Part shown: one piece after another, positions 14,623 to 23,132 of the stretch
How the letters are laid out: each line of letters begins with the position of its first letter
Position numbering within the stretch: the first letter of the stretch is position 1
Origin: CAZJRB01 sp964547995
Lineage (GTDB): Bacteria; Planctomycetota; Planctomycetia; Pirellulales; Thermoguttaceae
Assembly: GCA_964547995.1 (NCBI GenBank)
Contig: CAZJRB010000082.1
Span: 1 to 35,017 of the forward strand
Length of the DNA: 35,017 nucleotides
Direction of reading: 5' to 3'
Made by a program: the position numbers and the translations under genes
Notes under the pieces: generated by a model
The model's database searches: none
The model's input: the letters and a program-made list of their open reading frames with translations, nothing else
Told to the model about the DNA's origin: nothing

Positions 14623-16212
14623 ATGTTAGATACTCAAAATTTGCTGGTCGTGGATGATGAAGAAGTGATCTGCCAGGCCTGCCAGCGCGTTTTCTCGCGC
14701 CAAGGGTTCCAGGTCGAGGAGTGCGTCGATCCCCGTGAAGGGTTGAACCGTGCCACGGAGAAAGAGTATTCCGCCATCCTGCTCGACATCAAGATGCCGG
14801 GAATGGACGGCATCCAATTCCTTGAGGAATTGCGGAAGAAGAAACCGGATGTGCCGGTGATGATCATGACGGGCTACCCGAGCATACCCAATGCGGCCTC
14901 GGCGGTTCGTTTGGGTGCCTCGGACTACATCACCAAGCCCTTTACACCCGAGCAAATCACGCAGGCGGTTCAAAGGATGCTGGCCCACCGCGATTCGAAC
15001 GGAAAAAACCGGCCGGGGTCCACCTCGGCAACCGTTGAGTCGGAGGCCCCCCCGACGCGAGAGTTCCTCTTCCTGAACGAAGCGTGGTGCCAATTGGAAG
15101 AAGACGGATCGGCTTGTGTTGGGGCGATGTTGCCGCGTTCCCAAGGAGCAACCGTGCAGGCCCTCCAACTTCCCAAGGTCGGCGAAGTCATGTACCAGGG
15201 ACTCCCGCTGGCCGGCATAACGATGGAAGGCAAATCGCAACGCATCGTTCCCTCGCCGGTCTCCGGCGTGGTCGTCGCTGTGAACGAGCAGTTGACGAAG
15301 GATCCGTCCGTCATGTTGAACGATCCGGCGGGTGACGGGTGGATCGCCTGCATCTGCACGACCCGGCTAGACGCGGAGTTGGACCGTTGCAAGTTTCGAC
15401 GCGTAATTCTGACCAATGCGGACGAGACCTCTGCCCGCAATCAGCAGCAGCGGCTCGATGCACTTGGCTGCCAGGTCCGCGTCGTCGCGAGTTGGGAGGA
15501 GTTGGCTCCGGCTGTGCGCGACTCGGACAACGCGGTTGTGGTTTTCGACGCGGCTTCTCTTGGCGGTGCGGGGCCGGAGTTGGTGCGCCAGGTCAACGCC
15601 GAGGCGCCGTCGGTGAAGATCGTCGTGATCGCTGCTCCCACCCAGTGGGAGGCGGCCTACCGGGAACACAGGATTTTCTACTATGCCGTGGAGCCCTTTG
15701 CCGACAACGAAATTGCCGAAATCCTCAACTCGGCGTTCCGCCAGCCGGCAGAGCCTTTTCCCCAAGCGGAACGCGGGGAACCTTTCCCCCAACCCCTCAG
15801 CGGTATTCGGATCACGAACCACAACGGCCGCAAGGTGCAATTGCTGGCGGGTCCCGGCTTGCTCCGGCGAAGCCAAGGGCTTGGCGCGCGGATCCGGTGG
15901 AATCTCGACAAGCACGCCTTTCCGATCGTGACGATCCCGGGGGACAGGGAGATTACCCCGAGCGGCGTGTTGAAAGCCGCCAACGGCTGCGACCGCGTGA
16001 TGGTTCTCTTGGCAGGAGATACCGGCCGTCTTCCCGGAAGTCTCGCACGCGATACGAGAGCCGAGTACGTTTCCGCGTCCCGGGAAAACACGGGTAAAAC
16101 AACGACTCTGGTGGTGCAACCGGCTCCCGGCAGCACGAATTTGGAAGGGCTGAGTGATTTGACTACAGCGGCGCTTGCCGAGCACATAGTGCAGGAAATG
16201 GCATCTTACTGA
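14623..16212 (+). CDS. receiver domain fused to GcvH/lipoyl-carrier-like domain
   Basis: Unusual fusion of 529 residues heading the cluster. Residues 1-120 are a canonical receiver (acidic pair 11-12, Asp55, Thr83, Lys105). Residues about 145-250 resemble the H protein of glycine cleavage: PKVGEVMYQGLPLAGI, then Lys204 eight residues before Pro-Val-Ser-Gly, the spacing of the lipoylated lysine in GcvH, then VVAVNEQL and DPAGDGW. Residues about 258-372 look like a second, degenerate receiver: Asp309 is kept, but the acidic pair reads NADE and the lysine is Glu357. The last 150 residues are unrecognised. GcvH-like lipoyl proteins (LbpA) serve Hdr-like sulfur oxidation systems, so a lipoyl carrier beside hdrCBA is meaningful. 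Whether Lys204 is modified, and what the receiver does, is inference. Confidence 0.8.
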   Translation: MLDTQNLLVVDDEEVICQACQRVFSRQGFQVEECVDPREGLNRATEKEYSAILLDIKMPGMDGIQFLEELRKKKPDVPVMIMTGYPSIPNAASAVRLGASDYITKPFTPEQITQAVQRMLAHRDSNGKNRPGSTSATVESEAPPTREFLFLNEAWCQLEEDGSACVGAMLPRSQGATVQALQLPKVGEVMYQGLPLAGITMEGKSQRIVPSPVSGVVVAVNEQLTKDPSVMLNDPAGDGWIACICTTRLDAELDRCKFRRVILTNADETSARNQQQRLDALGCQVRVVASWEELAPAVRDSDNAVVVFDAASLGGAGPELVRQVNAEAPSVKIVVIAAPTQWEAAYREHRIFYYAVEPFADNEIAEILNSAFRQPAEPFPQAERGEPFPQPLSGIRITNHNGRKVQLLAGPGLLRRSQGLGARIRWNLDKHAFPIVTIPGDREITPSGVLKAANGCDRVMVLLAGDTGRLPGSLARDTRAEYVSASRENTGKTTTLVVQPAPGSTNLEGLSDLTTAALAEHIVQEMASY

Positions 16213-16271
16213 CGCACCGCAGCAGAGTTACTGTTCCACAAAAGCCCGCATATTAACACCAAAGGAAATTC

Positions 16272-16844
16272 ATGATTAACGTACCAACCGATCAGCGAGG
16301 TTTAACATTCCTCGACGATGTCATCGAAGAGACACCCGGCGGCGAGCAGATTGCTCACTGCCTGCAATGCGGAAGTTGCAGCGGCTCTTGCCCGAACGGT
16401 CCCGACATGGACTATACTCCCCGGGCCTTGTTCGCCCTGATCAACGCGGGGCAGCGGGACCGGGTGCTGCGGTCTAACACGATGTGGTGTTGCGTGTCGT
16501 GCTACGCTTGCACGACGCGCTGTCCCCAAGACATTCCCATTACCGACATCATGTACGCCCTGAAGCGAATTTCGCTTCGCGAGGGCATGGCCACGGGGAC
16601 CGACGCCCCGGCGCTGGCGAAGACCTTCACCGGCCTGCTCGACAAGTACGGGCGTAGTTTCGAGTTTGGCTTGGCCAGCCGCTACTACCTGTTTAACAAG
16701 CCGCTGAGCATGTTGAAGATGGGGCCCATGGGGCTCTCCATGTTCACCAGGGGCCGCATGTCGCTGATACCCACAAGAATCCGGCAACTGGACCAACTAC
16801 AAACCATCATCAACAAAGCCAAAGAGTTGGGAGAGGAATCGTGA
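16272..16844 (+). CDS. hdrC: heterodisulfide reductase subunit C-like iron-sulfur protein
   Basis: HdrC of 190 residues, an electron-relay subunit between HdrA and HdrB. Two [4Fe-4S] motifs are complete: Cys30, 33, 36, 40 (CLQCGSCSGSCP) and a second set using Cys74, 77, 80, 84 (CCVSCYACTTRCP). The C-terminal half is helical, as in the family. It has a fair ribosome site (AAGGAAA) and ends in a 4-bp GTGA overlap with hdrB, so the two are translationally coupled. In methanogens the complex reduces CoM-S-S-CoB; in bacteria the substrate of HdrCB is mostly unknown. Confidence 0.92.
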   Translation: MINVPTDQRGLTFLDDVIEETPGGEQIAHCLQCGSCSGSCPNGPDMDYTPRALFALINAGQRDRVLRSNTMWCCVSCYACTTRCPQDIPITDIMYALKRISLREGMATGTDAPALAKTFTGLLDKYGRSFEFGLASRYYLFNKPLSMLKMGPMGLSMFTRGRMSLIPTRIRQLDQLQTIINKAKELGEES

Positions 16845-17734
16845 AGTACGCATATTACCCCGGGTGCTCGCTCGAACGCAACGCCGGCGCCTATGACGTG
16901 TCCACTCGCGAGGTCGCCGAATTTCTGGGGTTGAGTCTCCTGGAAATCGACGACTGGAATTGCTGCGGGGCCACCGAGTACTTCAGCCAGGATGAACTGA
17001 CGGCCGCTTCGGTGGTTGCCCGAAACCTCGCGCTGGTCGCCCCGAATCTCGATCAGGTGATTGCCCCTTGTGCCGCCTGCTACTGCAACTTGATCAAGAC
17101 CGATCGCTTGATGAGCGAAGAACCCGACCTTGGGGAAAAGGTGAACGAGGCCTTGGCGGCGGGCGGATTGCACTACGATGCCGGCCGCGTCAAGGTCCGG
17201 CACATCCTCGACGTCGTTTATGAAGACGTCGGCGAGCAGGCCGTGCGCGACAAGGTGGTCCGGCCGTTGACCGGGCTGAGAGTGGCGCCGTACTACGGTT
17301 GCCAGGTGGTCCGCCCAATCACCAGCGGCGACAACACGGAACATCCTACCCGAATGGACGAACTGTTCACCTGGCTGGGCGCCGAAGTGGTCGATTACCC
17401 GGTGAAGACACACTGTTGCGGCGGGCACATGACCCAGATCAGCGAGCCGGCCGCCTTCGAGTTGATCCGCCGGTTGATTCAGAATGCCGTCGACGGCGAG
17501 GCTGACATGATTCTGTGCATGTGCCCCATGTGCCAGCTTAATCTCGATGCCTACCAGAGTCGCGTGAGCAGCTATTTCCACGCCGGTTTCCACATGCCCA
17601 TCATCTACTTCACCCAGATGCTGGGCCTCGCTTTTGGGATCGACCGGAAAAAGCTGGGGTTCGGCAAGGAGCTCGTCTCCGTCGAGCCGGTGTTGCGGGA
17701 GAAGCTGCAACCGCCGGTCGAAGCCACCGCATAA
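16841..17734 (+). CDS. hdrB: heterodisulfide reductase subunit B-like CCG protein
   Basis: HdrB of 297 residues, the subunit that in methanogens holds two noncubane [4Fe-4S] clusters and splits a disulfide. Both CCG units are complete: Cys9, Cys41-Cys42, Cys77, Cys80; and Cys154, Cys192-Cys193, Cys228, Cys231. It uses a GTG start overlapping the hdrC stop, with a strong ribosome site (GGGAGAGGA). The length is normal. With both clusters predicted intact it should be catalytically competent; the natural disulfide or thiol substrate here is unknown. A protein-bound lipoyl group from the first gene of the cluster is an attractive candidate. Confidence 0.93.
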   Translation: MKYAYYPGCSLERNAGAYDVSTREVAEFLGLSLLEIDDWNCCGATEYFSQDELTAASVVARNLALVAPNLDQVIAPCAACYCNLIKTDRLMSEEPDLGEKVNEALAAGGLHYDAGRVKVRHILDVVYEDVGEQAVRDKVVRPLTGLRVAPYYGCQVVRPITSGDNTEHPTRMDELFTWLGAEVVDYPVKTHCCGGHMTQISEPAAFELIRRLIQNAVDGEADMILCMCPMCQLNLDAYQSRVSSYFHAGFHMPIIYFTQMLGLAFGIDRKKLGFGKELVSVEPVLREKLQPPVEATA

Positions 17735-17791
17735 TTCCGCCGTCCCCCGCGATCAACACCAAACGCACTTGAACACAATGGAGAACACATA

Positions 17792-19831
17792 ATGGCCGAA
17801 AAGCTCGGTATCTACATCTGCCACTGCGGCAGCAATATTGCTGGTACGGTTGATTGCGAAGAAGTGGCGCGCTGGGCGGGAGAAAACATCGACGATGTCG
17901 TTGTCTCGCGGGATTACAAGTTCATGTGCTCTTCCCCGGGCCAGCAAATGATCGAGGAAGACATCAAGACCAAGAAGCTAACGCGAGTCGTGGTCGCCTC
18001 CTGCTCACCCAATCTGCACGAAAACACCTTTCGCCGGGTGTGCGAAAACGCGGGGCTCAATCCGTACTTCTTCCAGATGGCCAATATCCGCGAACACCTC
18101 TCCTGGGTGTGCAAAGACAAGGAGTTTGCGACCGAGAAGGCCCAAGCGTCCGTCGCCGCCGCGGCTGCGCGGGTCAAGCGTCACCAGCCGTTGAAGCCGA
18201 TCTTCGTCGACGTCAACCCGGCCACGCTCGTGATCGGCGGCGGAATCGCCGGAATTCAGGCAAGCCTCGAACTGGCCAACGCCGGCTATCCCGTCTTCCT
18301 CGTCGAGCGCGAGCCGAGTATCGGCGGACACATGGCCCAGTTCGACAAGACCTTTCCCACCCTCGATTGCTCGGCGTGCATTCTCACGCCCAAGATGTCG
18401 GAAGTTGGCCAGCACAAGAATATCACATTGATGACCTACAGCGAATTGGAGGAGGTGAGCGGATCGGTCGGCCGGTTCAAAGTGAAAATCCGCAAGAAAG
18501 CCCGGTACATCGACGAGGAAAAATGCACCGGCTGCGGCATCTGCACCGAGAAGTGCCCGAAAAAAGTCGTTGACGATGCATTCGAGGCCGGCATGGGGCA
18601 ACGCAAGGCGATCTACTCCCCCTTCCCCCAGGCCGTACCCCAGACGCCCGTCATCGACACCGATTCTTGCATATTTTTCCAGAAGGGGAAGTGCCAAGTC
18701 TGCTCGAAGGTCTGTCCCACCGGTGCGGTCAACTACGAGCAAGAAGACGAGATCGTCGAGATCGAAGTGGGGAACATTATTCTGGCCACCGGCTGGAAAA
18801 TGTTCGACTGCACCAAGCTTCCGCAGTACGGCTACGGCCGGTTGCCCAACGTCTACACTTCCATGGAATTCGAGCGGCTGTGCAACGCGGCCGGCCCCAC
18901 CGGCGGCAAGATCGTCCTGCGCGACGGAAAAACGGAACCGGAGTCCGTCGCCATCATCCATTGCGTCGGAAGCCGCGATGCCAGCCACCATTCCTACTGC
19001 TCGAACATCTGTTGCATGGCCGCGATGAAGTACGGGCACCTGGTGCTCGAAAAGACGGATGCCGACGTCTATTCGTTTTACATCGATATGCGGGCGCCGC
19101 ACAAGGACTACGAGGAGTTCTACCAGCGCCTGCTGGGGGAAGGCATGCACTTCATCCGCGGCAAGGTCGCCGAGGTGACCAATGCCGGAAGGGTGCCGTT
19201 CGAGAACGGCAAGCTGGTGGTTCAGGTCGAAGATACGCTGGTCGGCCGCCAGCGGCGCGTCCCGGTTGACATGGTGATTCTGATGGGGGCCTTGGAGCCG
19301 CAGGCGGATGTTGCCGAAATGGGGCGCAAATGCGGTATCGCCTGCGGCAGCACCGGTTGGTTCACCGAGCGCCATCCCAAGCTGGACCCCGTCGCCACGA
19401 CGACCGACGGGGTCTTTGTGGCCGGGGCGTGCCAGGGCCCCAAGGACATCCCCGCCTCGGTAGCGCAGGGCGCCGCGGCGTCCGCCCGCGTCCAGGGAAT
19501 GATCGCCAAGGGACGCGTAATGATCGAGCCGATCGTGGCCTCGGTCGACGAGGATCGCTGCTCCGGCTGCCGGATGTGCGCCGACCTCTGCCCGTACAGT
19601 GCCATCGAATTCGACGAAGAGAAAAAGGTCAGCCGCGTTACCGCGGTGTTGTGCAAGGGTTGCGGCACGTGCGTGGCGGCATGCCCGTCCGGCGCCATCA
19701 CCGGTTCGCACTTCACCGATGAGCAGATTTTCGCCGAGATTGAAGGCGCCTTGTGGGACGCCAGGTCCGCGATCAGGGATCGCATTACCCCGCCGCCAGA
19801 GGTCAAGTTGGACCAGTTGCAAGTATCCTAG
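17792..19831 (+). CDS. hdrA: heterodisulfide reductase subunit A-like flavin/iron-sulfur protein
   Basis: HdrA of 679 residues, the flavin-based electron-bifurcating subunit in known Hdr complexes. The N-terminal domain has cysteines 10, 12, 46 and 71 in the arrangement of the HdrA N-terminal cluster. The FAD Rossmann motif GGGIAG is at 149-154, followed by the family signature FDKTFPTLDCSAC. [4Fe-4S] motifs lie at 245-255, 293-308, 590-600 and 621-631. A cysteine-rich inner segment (CVGSRD, YCSNICC, 391-408) is also typical. Full length and no fused MvhD domain, so electrons must come from another partner; the neighbouring hydrogenase and flavoprotein are obvious candidates. No in-frame UGA suggesting selenocysteine. 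Confidence 0.94.
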   Translation: MAEKLGIYICHCGSNIAGTVDCEEVARWAGENIDDVVVSRDYKFMCSSPGQQMIEEDIKTKKLTRVVVASCSPNLHENTFRRVCENAGLNPYFFQMANIREHLSWVCKDKEFATEKAQASVAAAAARVKRHQPLKPIFVDVNPATLVIGGGIAGIQASLELANAGYPVFLVEREPSIGGHMAQFDKTFPTLDCSACILTPKMSEVGQHKNITLMTYSELEEVSGSVGRFKVKIRKKARYIDEEKCTGCGICTEKCPKKVVDDAFEAGMGQRKAIYSPFPQAVPQTPVIDTDSCIFFQKGKCQVCSKVCPTGAVNYEQEDEIVEIEVGNIILATGWKMFDCTKLPQYGYGRLPNVYTSMEFERLCNAAGPTGGKIVLRDGKTEPESVAIIHCVGSRDASHHSYCSNICCMAAMKYGHLVLEKTDADVYSFYIDMRAPHKDYEEFYQRLLGEGMHFIRGKVAEVTNAGRVPFENGKLVVQVEDTLVGRQRRVPVDMVILMGALEPQADVAEMGRKCGIACGSTGWFTERHPKLDPVATTTDGVFVAGACQGPKDIPASVAQGAAASARVQGMIAKGRVMIEPIVASVDEDRCSGCRMCADLCPYSAIEFDEEKKVSRVTAVLCKGCGTCVAACPSGAITGSHFTDEQIFAEIEGALWDARSAIRDRITPPPEVKLDQLQVS

Positions 19832-19871
19832 AAGTCCATTTAGAAGTTGACGAGACACGCGGAGCCAAGTC

Positions 19872-21425
19872 ATGTTCGAGGACAAGAGTCTTTTGGTTGT
19901 CGACGACGAGGAAACCGTCTGCCATGCTTGCCACCGCATTTTTGCACCCCAGGGATTTGGGGTCACGACAAGCAGCAATTCCCGCGAGGGTTTGAGCCTT
20001 GCCGCAGAGAAGGACTACGACGCTATTCTGCTGGACATCAAGATGCCTGTGATGGACGGGATCGAGTTTCTGGAGCAACTCCGCAAAACGAAACCGGGTG
20101 TCCCCGTAATCTTCATCACCGGCTATCCCAACCCGCCGACCTGGGAATCGGCAATGCGCTTAGGAACCGTCGACTACGTTGTCAAGCCGTTTACCCCCAA
20201 CGAAATCATCGAATCGGTTGCAAGACTGTTGCGGCAGTCGAAACCCAAGCCGGGGGCGGCTGAAACGGAAGCGTCCCGCTTAGCGCAGCAGAAATACCTC
20301 CCCAAGTCCGAGTTGGATGCGCTCGTGGCCAACCTCCTCGGCGACGGCTACCAGGTATTGGGGCCGAGGTTGATCGAGGGTGTCGTGTCCCTGGCACCGA
20401 TTCAATCGGCGGCGGACCTGGCCCGCGGCGTCCGGGATGAGCAGAATGCCGGGCGATACCGCACCGCGGAGGGAGAACCGGAATTGTACTTCCAGTATGC
20501 GGTCGGGCCGGATGGGCCGAAGCGATATCTGTTTCCGCCGGTCCGTGATCTGCTCGGTTTTCAGATGGAAGAGGGCAAGTTTGTTTTAGGTGAAGCCCCG
20601 TCGCCTCCGCCGAAGTTCGCCATGTTGGGCATCCGGCCGTGCGAGTTGGCGGCCATTGCCGTACACGACCGCGTGTTTGGCATCACCAACAGCGATCACT
20701 TTCGTTGCGAGGTGGACAACTATTACAAGCAAGCCAGAGAGAACTCGCTGCTGATCGCCGTCAATTGCACCCGGCCCGGCGGTACCTGCTTCTGTGCCTC
20801 GATGGGGACCGGGCCCCGGGCAACCGAGGGCTTCGACCTGGTCATGACCGAATTGCGAGGCGGGTTTGTAATCCAGGTGGGATCGGCTCGGGGTGCGGAA
20901 CTGCTGGAAAATCTTCAGGTCCGGGAGCCCTCGCAGGTGGAGTTGGAGTTGGCCGAATTGCGGCTGGAACAGGCAAAATCGCGGATGGGGCGCCAACTGG
21001 ATACCCGCGGCTTGATCTACTTGCTGAACAGCCACATCGAGAGCCCGGTCTGGGACGACGTGGCGAAACGATGCTTGGGCTGCGGCAACTGCACGATGGT
21101 TTGTCCCACCTGCTTTTGCAGCACGGTGGTCGATTCCACCGGCTTGGACGGCCAAACGATTCATCGAGTCCGGTATTGGGAATCGTGTTTCACGCACCAG
21201 TTCAGCTACACGGGGGCCGGGCCTGTTCGCAGCTCGATCCGCGCCCGGTACCGCCATTGGCTGCGACACAAATTGGCCACCTTCCATGAACAATTCGGAA
21301 CCAGCGGCTGCGTTGGCTGCGGCCGCTGTATCACGTGGTGTCCGGTGGGGAACGATTTGACCAAAGAGGTAGCGGCAATCCGCAGCGGGCAGATCCCTAT
21401 GGAAACCCCTTCGACATTAACCTAA
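19872..21425 (+). CDS. receiver domain fused to HydB/AsrA-like iron-sulfur subunit
   Basis: Fusion of 517 residues. Residues 1-122 are a full receiver (acidic pair 11-12, Asp55, Thr83, Lys105), closely similar to that of the first gene of the cluster, so the two likely arose by duplication. Residues about 140-510 match the beta subunit of group 3b [NiFe] hydrogenase (HydB) or the related sulfite reductase subunit AsrA: GIRPCELAA, DNYY, an NCTRPGGTCFC segment, then two [4Fe-4S] motifs, CLGCGNCTMVCP from Cys401 and CVGCGRCITWCP from Cys480. HydB passes electrons between the flavin subunit and the hydrogenase small subunit. A phospho-acceptor domain on this subunit suggests direct control of electron flow, which is inference. 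Start ATG 19872; continuous reading frame, so not an assembly join. Confidence 0.88.
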   Translation: MFEDKSLLVVDDEETVCHACHRIFAPQGFGVTTSSNSREGLSLAAEKDYDAILLDIKMPVMDGIEFLEQLRKTKPGVPVIFITGYPNPPTWESAMRLGTVDYVVKPFTPNEIIESVARLLRQSKPKPGAAETEASRLAQQKYLPKSELDALVANLLGDGYQVLGPRLIEGVVSLAPIQSAADLARGVRDEQNAGRYRTAEGEPELYFQYAVGPDGPKRYLFPPVRDLLGFQMEEGKFVLGEAPSPPPKFAMLGIRPCELAAIAVHDRVFGITNSDHFRCEVDNYYKQARENSLLIAVNCTRPGGTCFCASMGTGPRATEGFDLVMTELRGGFVIQVGSARGAELLENLQVREPSQVELELAELRLEQAKSRMGRQLDTRGLIYLLNSHIESPVWDDVAKRCLGCGNCTMVCPTCFCSTVVDSTGLDGQTIHRVRYWESCFTHQFSYTGAGPVRSSIRARYRHWLRHKLATFHEQFGTSGCVGCGRCITWCPVGNDLTKEVAAIRSGQIPMETPSTLT

Positions 21426-21441
21426 CGCAAGGAACGCCGCC

Positions 21442-22317
21442 ATGAGCGTGCCTTTAACGTCACCGCGTCCGGAACCCTTTTGCGGCGCCGACACCATGCT
21501 GCCCGTGCCGGCGCGGATTCTGGATATCCGCAAGGAAAACTTCAACACCCGCACGTTCATCATACAGCTTGAAGATAACCACATCCGAAAGACCTACCGG
21601 TGGGCGCCGGGGCAGTTCAACATGATCTACGCGCCGGGCGTCGGCGAAGCCGCGATCTCCATCAGTTCCGACTCGGATAAACCCAAGGTATTGGAACACA
21701 CGATCCGCATCGTCGGATCGGTGACGCGAGCCGTTGAACGCATCGGCAAAGGCGGGATCGTGGGGCTCCGCGGCCCCTTCGGACGTGGTTGGCCCATCGA
21801 TCAGCTCAACGGGGGAGACGTGGTCATGGTGGCCGGCGGAATCGGCCTGGCGCCGCTGAGGCCAATGGTCTACTGGCTCCAGCAAAACCGGGAACGCTTC
21901 CGCCGCGTTGTGCTCCTGTTCGGGTGCCGGTCGCCCGAAGACCGCTTGTACGTCGACGAACTCGAACAGTGGCAATCGAACGGGGCGATCGATGTGCTGG
22001 TCACGGTGGACAACGCCATCGAAGGCTGGGTAGGCCCGGTGGGAGTGGTGACCAATCTGTTGCAACGGGTCCGCGTCGACGCCGCCCGCACCACGGTAAT
22101 GGTTTGCGGACCCCGGGTGCTCAATCGTGTCGCTGCCTGGAACTTCTTGCAATTGCACGTTCCGCCGGAAAGCGTTTATTTGAGCCTCGAGCGGAACATG
22201 AACTGCGGGTTCGGGCAGTGCGGGCATTGCCAAATGGGGAACAAATTCGTGTGCAAGGACGGTCCGGTGTTCGCCTTCAGCGAGATCGCGGACATCTTTG
22301 CGAGCGAGGAGATCTAA
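21442..22317 (+). CDS. hydG: HydG/AsrB-like FAD/NAD(P)-binding hydrogenase gamma subunit
   Basis: Flavoprotein of 291 residues of the ferredoxin-NADP reductase type, the gamma subunit of group 3b hydrogenases. It has an FAD-binding barrel (about 20-115; RWAPGQFNM and SISSDS), an NAD(P) domain (about 125-245; MVAGGIGLAPLRP, LLFGCRSPEDRLY, VMVCGPR) and a C-terminal [2Fe-2S] motif with Cys255, 260, 263 and 271. It would exchange electrons between NAD(P)H and the iron-sulfur fusion protein encoded just upstream. The gap is 16 bp and the next gene starts 2 bp after its stop. Which nicotinamide is used cannot be told with confidence. HydG here means the hydrogenase gamma subunit, not the [FeFe] maturase of the same name. 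Confidence 0.9.
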   Translation: MSVPLTSPRPEPFCGADTMLPVPARILDIRKENFNTRTFIIQLEDNHIRKTYRWAPGQFNMIYAPGVGEAAISISSDSDKPKVLEHTIRIVGSVTRAVERIGKGGIVGLRGPFGRGWPIDQLNGGDVVMVAGGIGLAPLRPMVYWLQQNRERFRRVVLLFGCRSPEDRLYVDELEQWQSNGAIDVLVTVDNAIEGWVGPVGVVTNLLQRVRVDAARTTVMVCGPRVLNRVAAWNFLQLHVPPESVYLSLERNMNCGFGQCGHCQMGNKFVCKDGPVFAFSEIADIFASEEI

Positions 22318-22319
22318 CC

Positions 22320-23132
22320 ATGGCAGATTCAACGGAACAACCGCCGGACGGCAAACCCAAATTGGCGGTCTACAAGTTCTCAGGTTGCGACGGCTGCCAA
22401 CTGTCGATGCTGAACCTGGAAGACGACCTTCTGGACCTGGTGCAGGCGGTCGAGGTCGCGTACTTTCTGGAAGCGCGGCGCCGGGAACTGCCGCCGCCCT
22501 ACGACATCGGACTGGTCGAAGGAAGCATCTCCACGCCCGAAGAGGAAGAACGGATTTTCCAGATCCGGCGGGATTGCCGGTTCTTGATAGCGATCGGGGC
22601 GTGCGCCACCTCGGGAGGCATCCAGGCGCTGCGCAACTGGGCGGATGTCGAGGAGTATACCCGGTTGGTCTACCCCAATCCGGAATACATCAAGGCGCTG
22701 GAGACCTCCACGCCGATTGCTGCGCATGTCTTCGTCGACTTCGAGCTGCGGGGCTGCCCGATCAACCGGAACCAGTTGCTGGAGGTGGTTACGGCCCTCC
22801 TGGCCGGCCGCAAGCCCGTCATACCCACCTATAGCTTGTGCATCGAGTGTAAGCGGCTGGGGATTCCATGCCGGTTGGTCTCGAGCGGTCAACCGTGCCT
22901 TGGTCCGATCACGCAGGCCGGCTGCGGGGCCATTTGCCCGAGCATGAACCGCGCCTGCTACGGCTGTTTCGGACCGATGGAAATGCCGAACATCGAGGCA
23001 CTCGGCAACCGGTTCGGCGGACTTGGTTACACCTCCGGCGAGACGGTCCGCATGCTCCGGTCATTCAACGGCTACCTCGAACCATTCAAGCAAGCAAGTG
23101 ATCGTTATGAACAAGTCGACAAAGACGGCTGA
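22320..23132 (+). CDS. hydD: [NiFe] hydrogenase small subunit, group 3-like
   Basis: Small (delta) subunit of a cytoplasmic [NiFe] hydrogenase, 270 residues. The proximal-cluster motif SGCDGCQ (Cys23, Cys26) is followed by VEGSIST, GACATSGGIQ and ELRGCPINRNQ, all typical of group 3b sulfhydrogenase-type proteins. Further cysteines (CIECKRLGIPC, GCGAICP, ACYGCFGP) can hold medial and distal clusters. It has no twin-arginine signal, so it is cytoplasmic. The frame opens far upstream at 21789, but that part is a shadow of hydG; ATG 22320 has the ribosome site GAGGAG. It overlaps the large-subunit start by 26 bp. Confidence 0.93.
   Translation: MADSTEQPPDGKPKLAVYKFSGCDGCQLSMLNLEDDLLDLVQAVEVAYFLEARRRELPPPYDIGLVEGSISTPEEEERIFQIRRDCRFLIAIGACATSGGIQALRNWADVEEYTRLVYPNPEYIKALETSTPIAAHVFVDFELRGCPINRNQLLEVVTALLAGRKPVIPTYSLCIECKRLGIPCRLVSSGQPCLGPITQAGCGAICPSMNRACYGCFGPMEMPNIEALGNRFGGLGYTSGETVRMLRSFNGYLEPFKQASDRYEQVDKDG

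Noticed and set aside
18005..19978. Long minus-strand frame opposite hdrA
   Set aside because: Shadow frame; hdrA on the plus strand has all family motifs.
21789..22319. Upstream extension of the hydrogenase small subunit
   Set aside because: It is the hydG gene read in another frame; ATG 22320 has a ribosome site and a normal N terminus.
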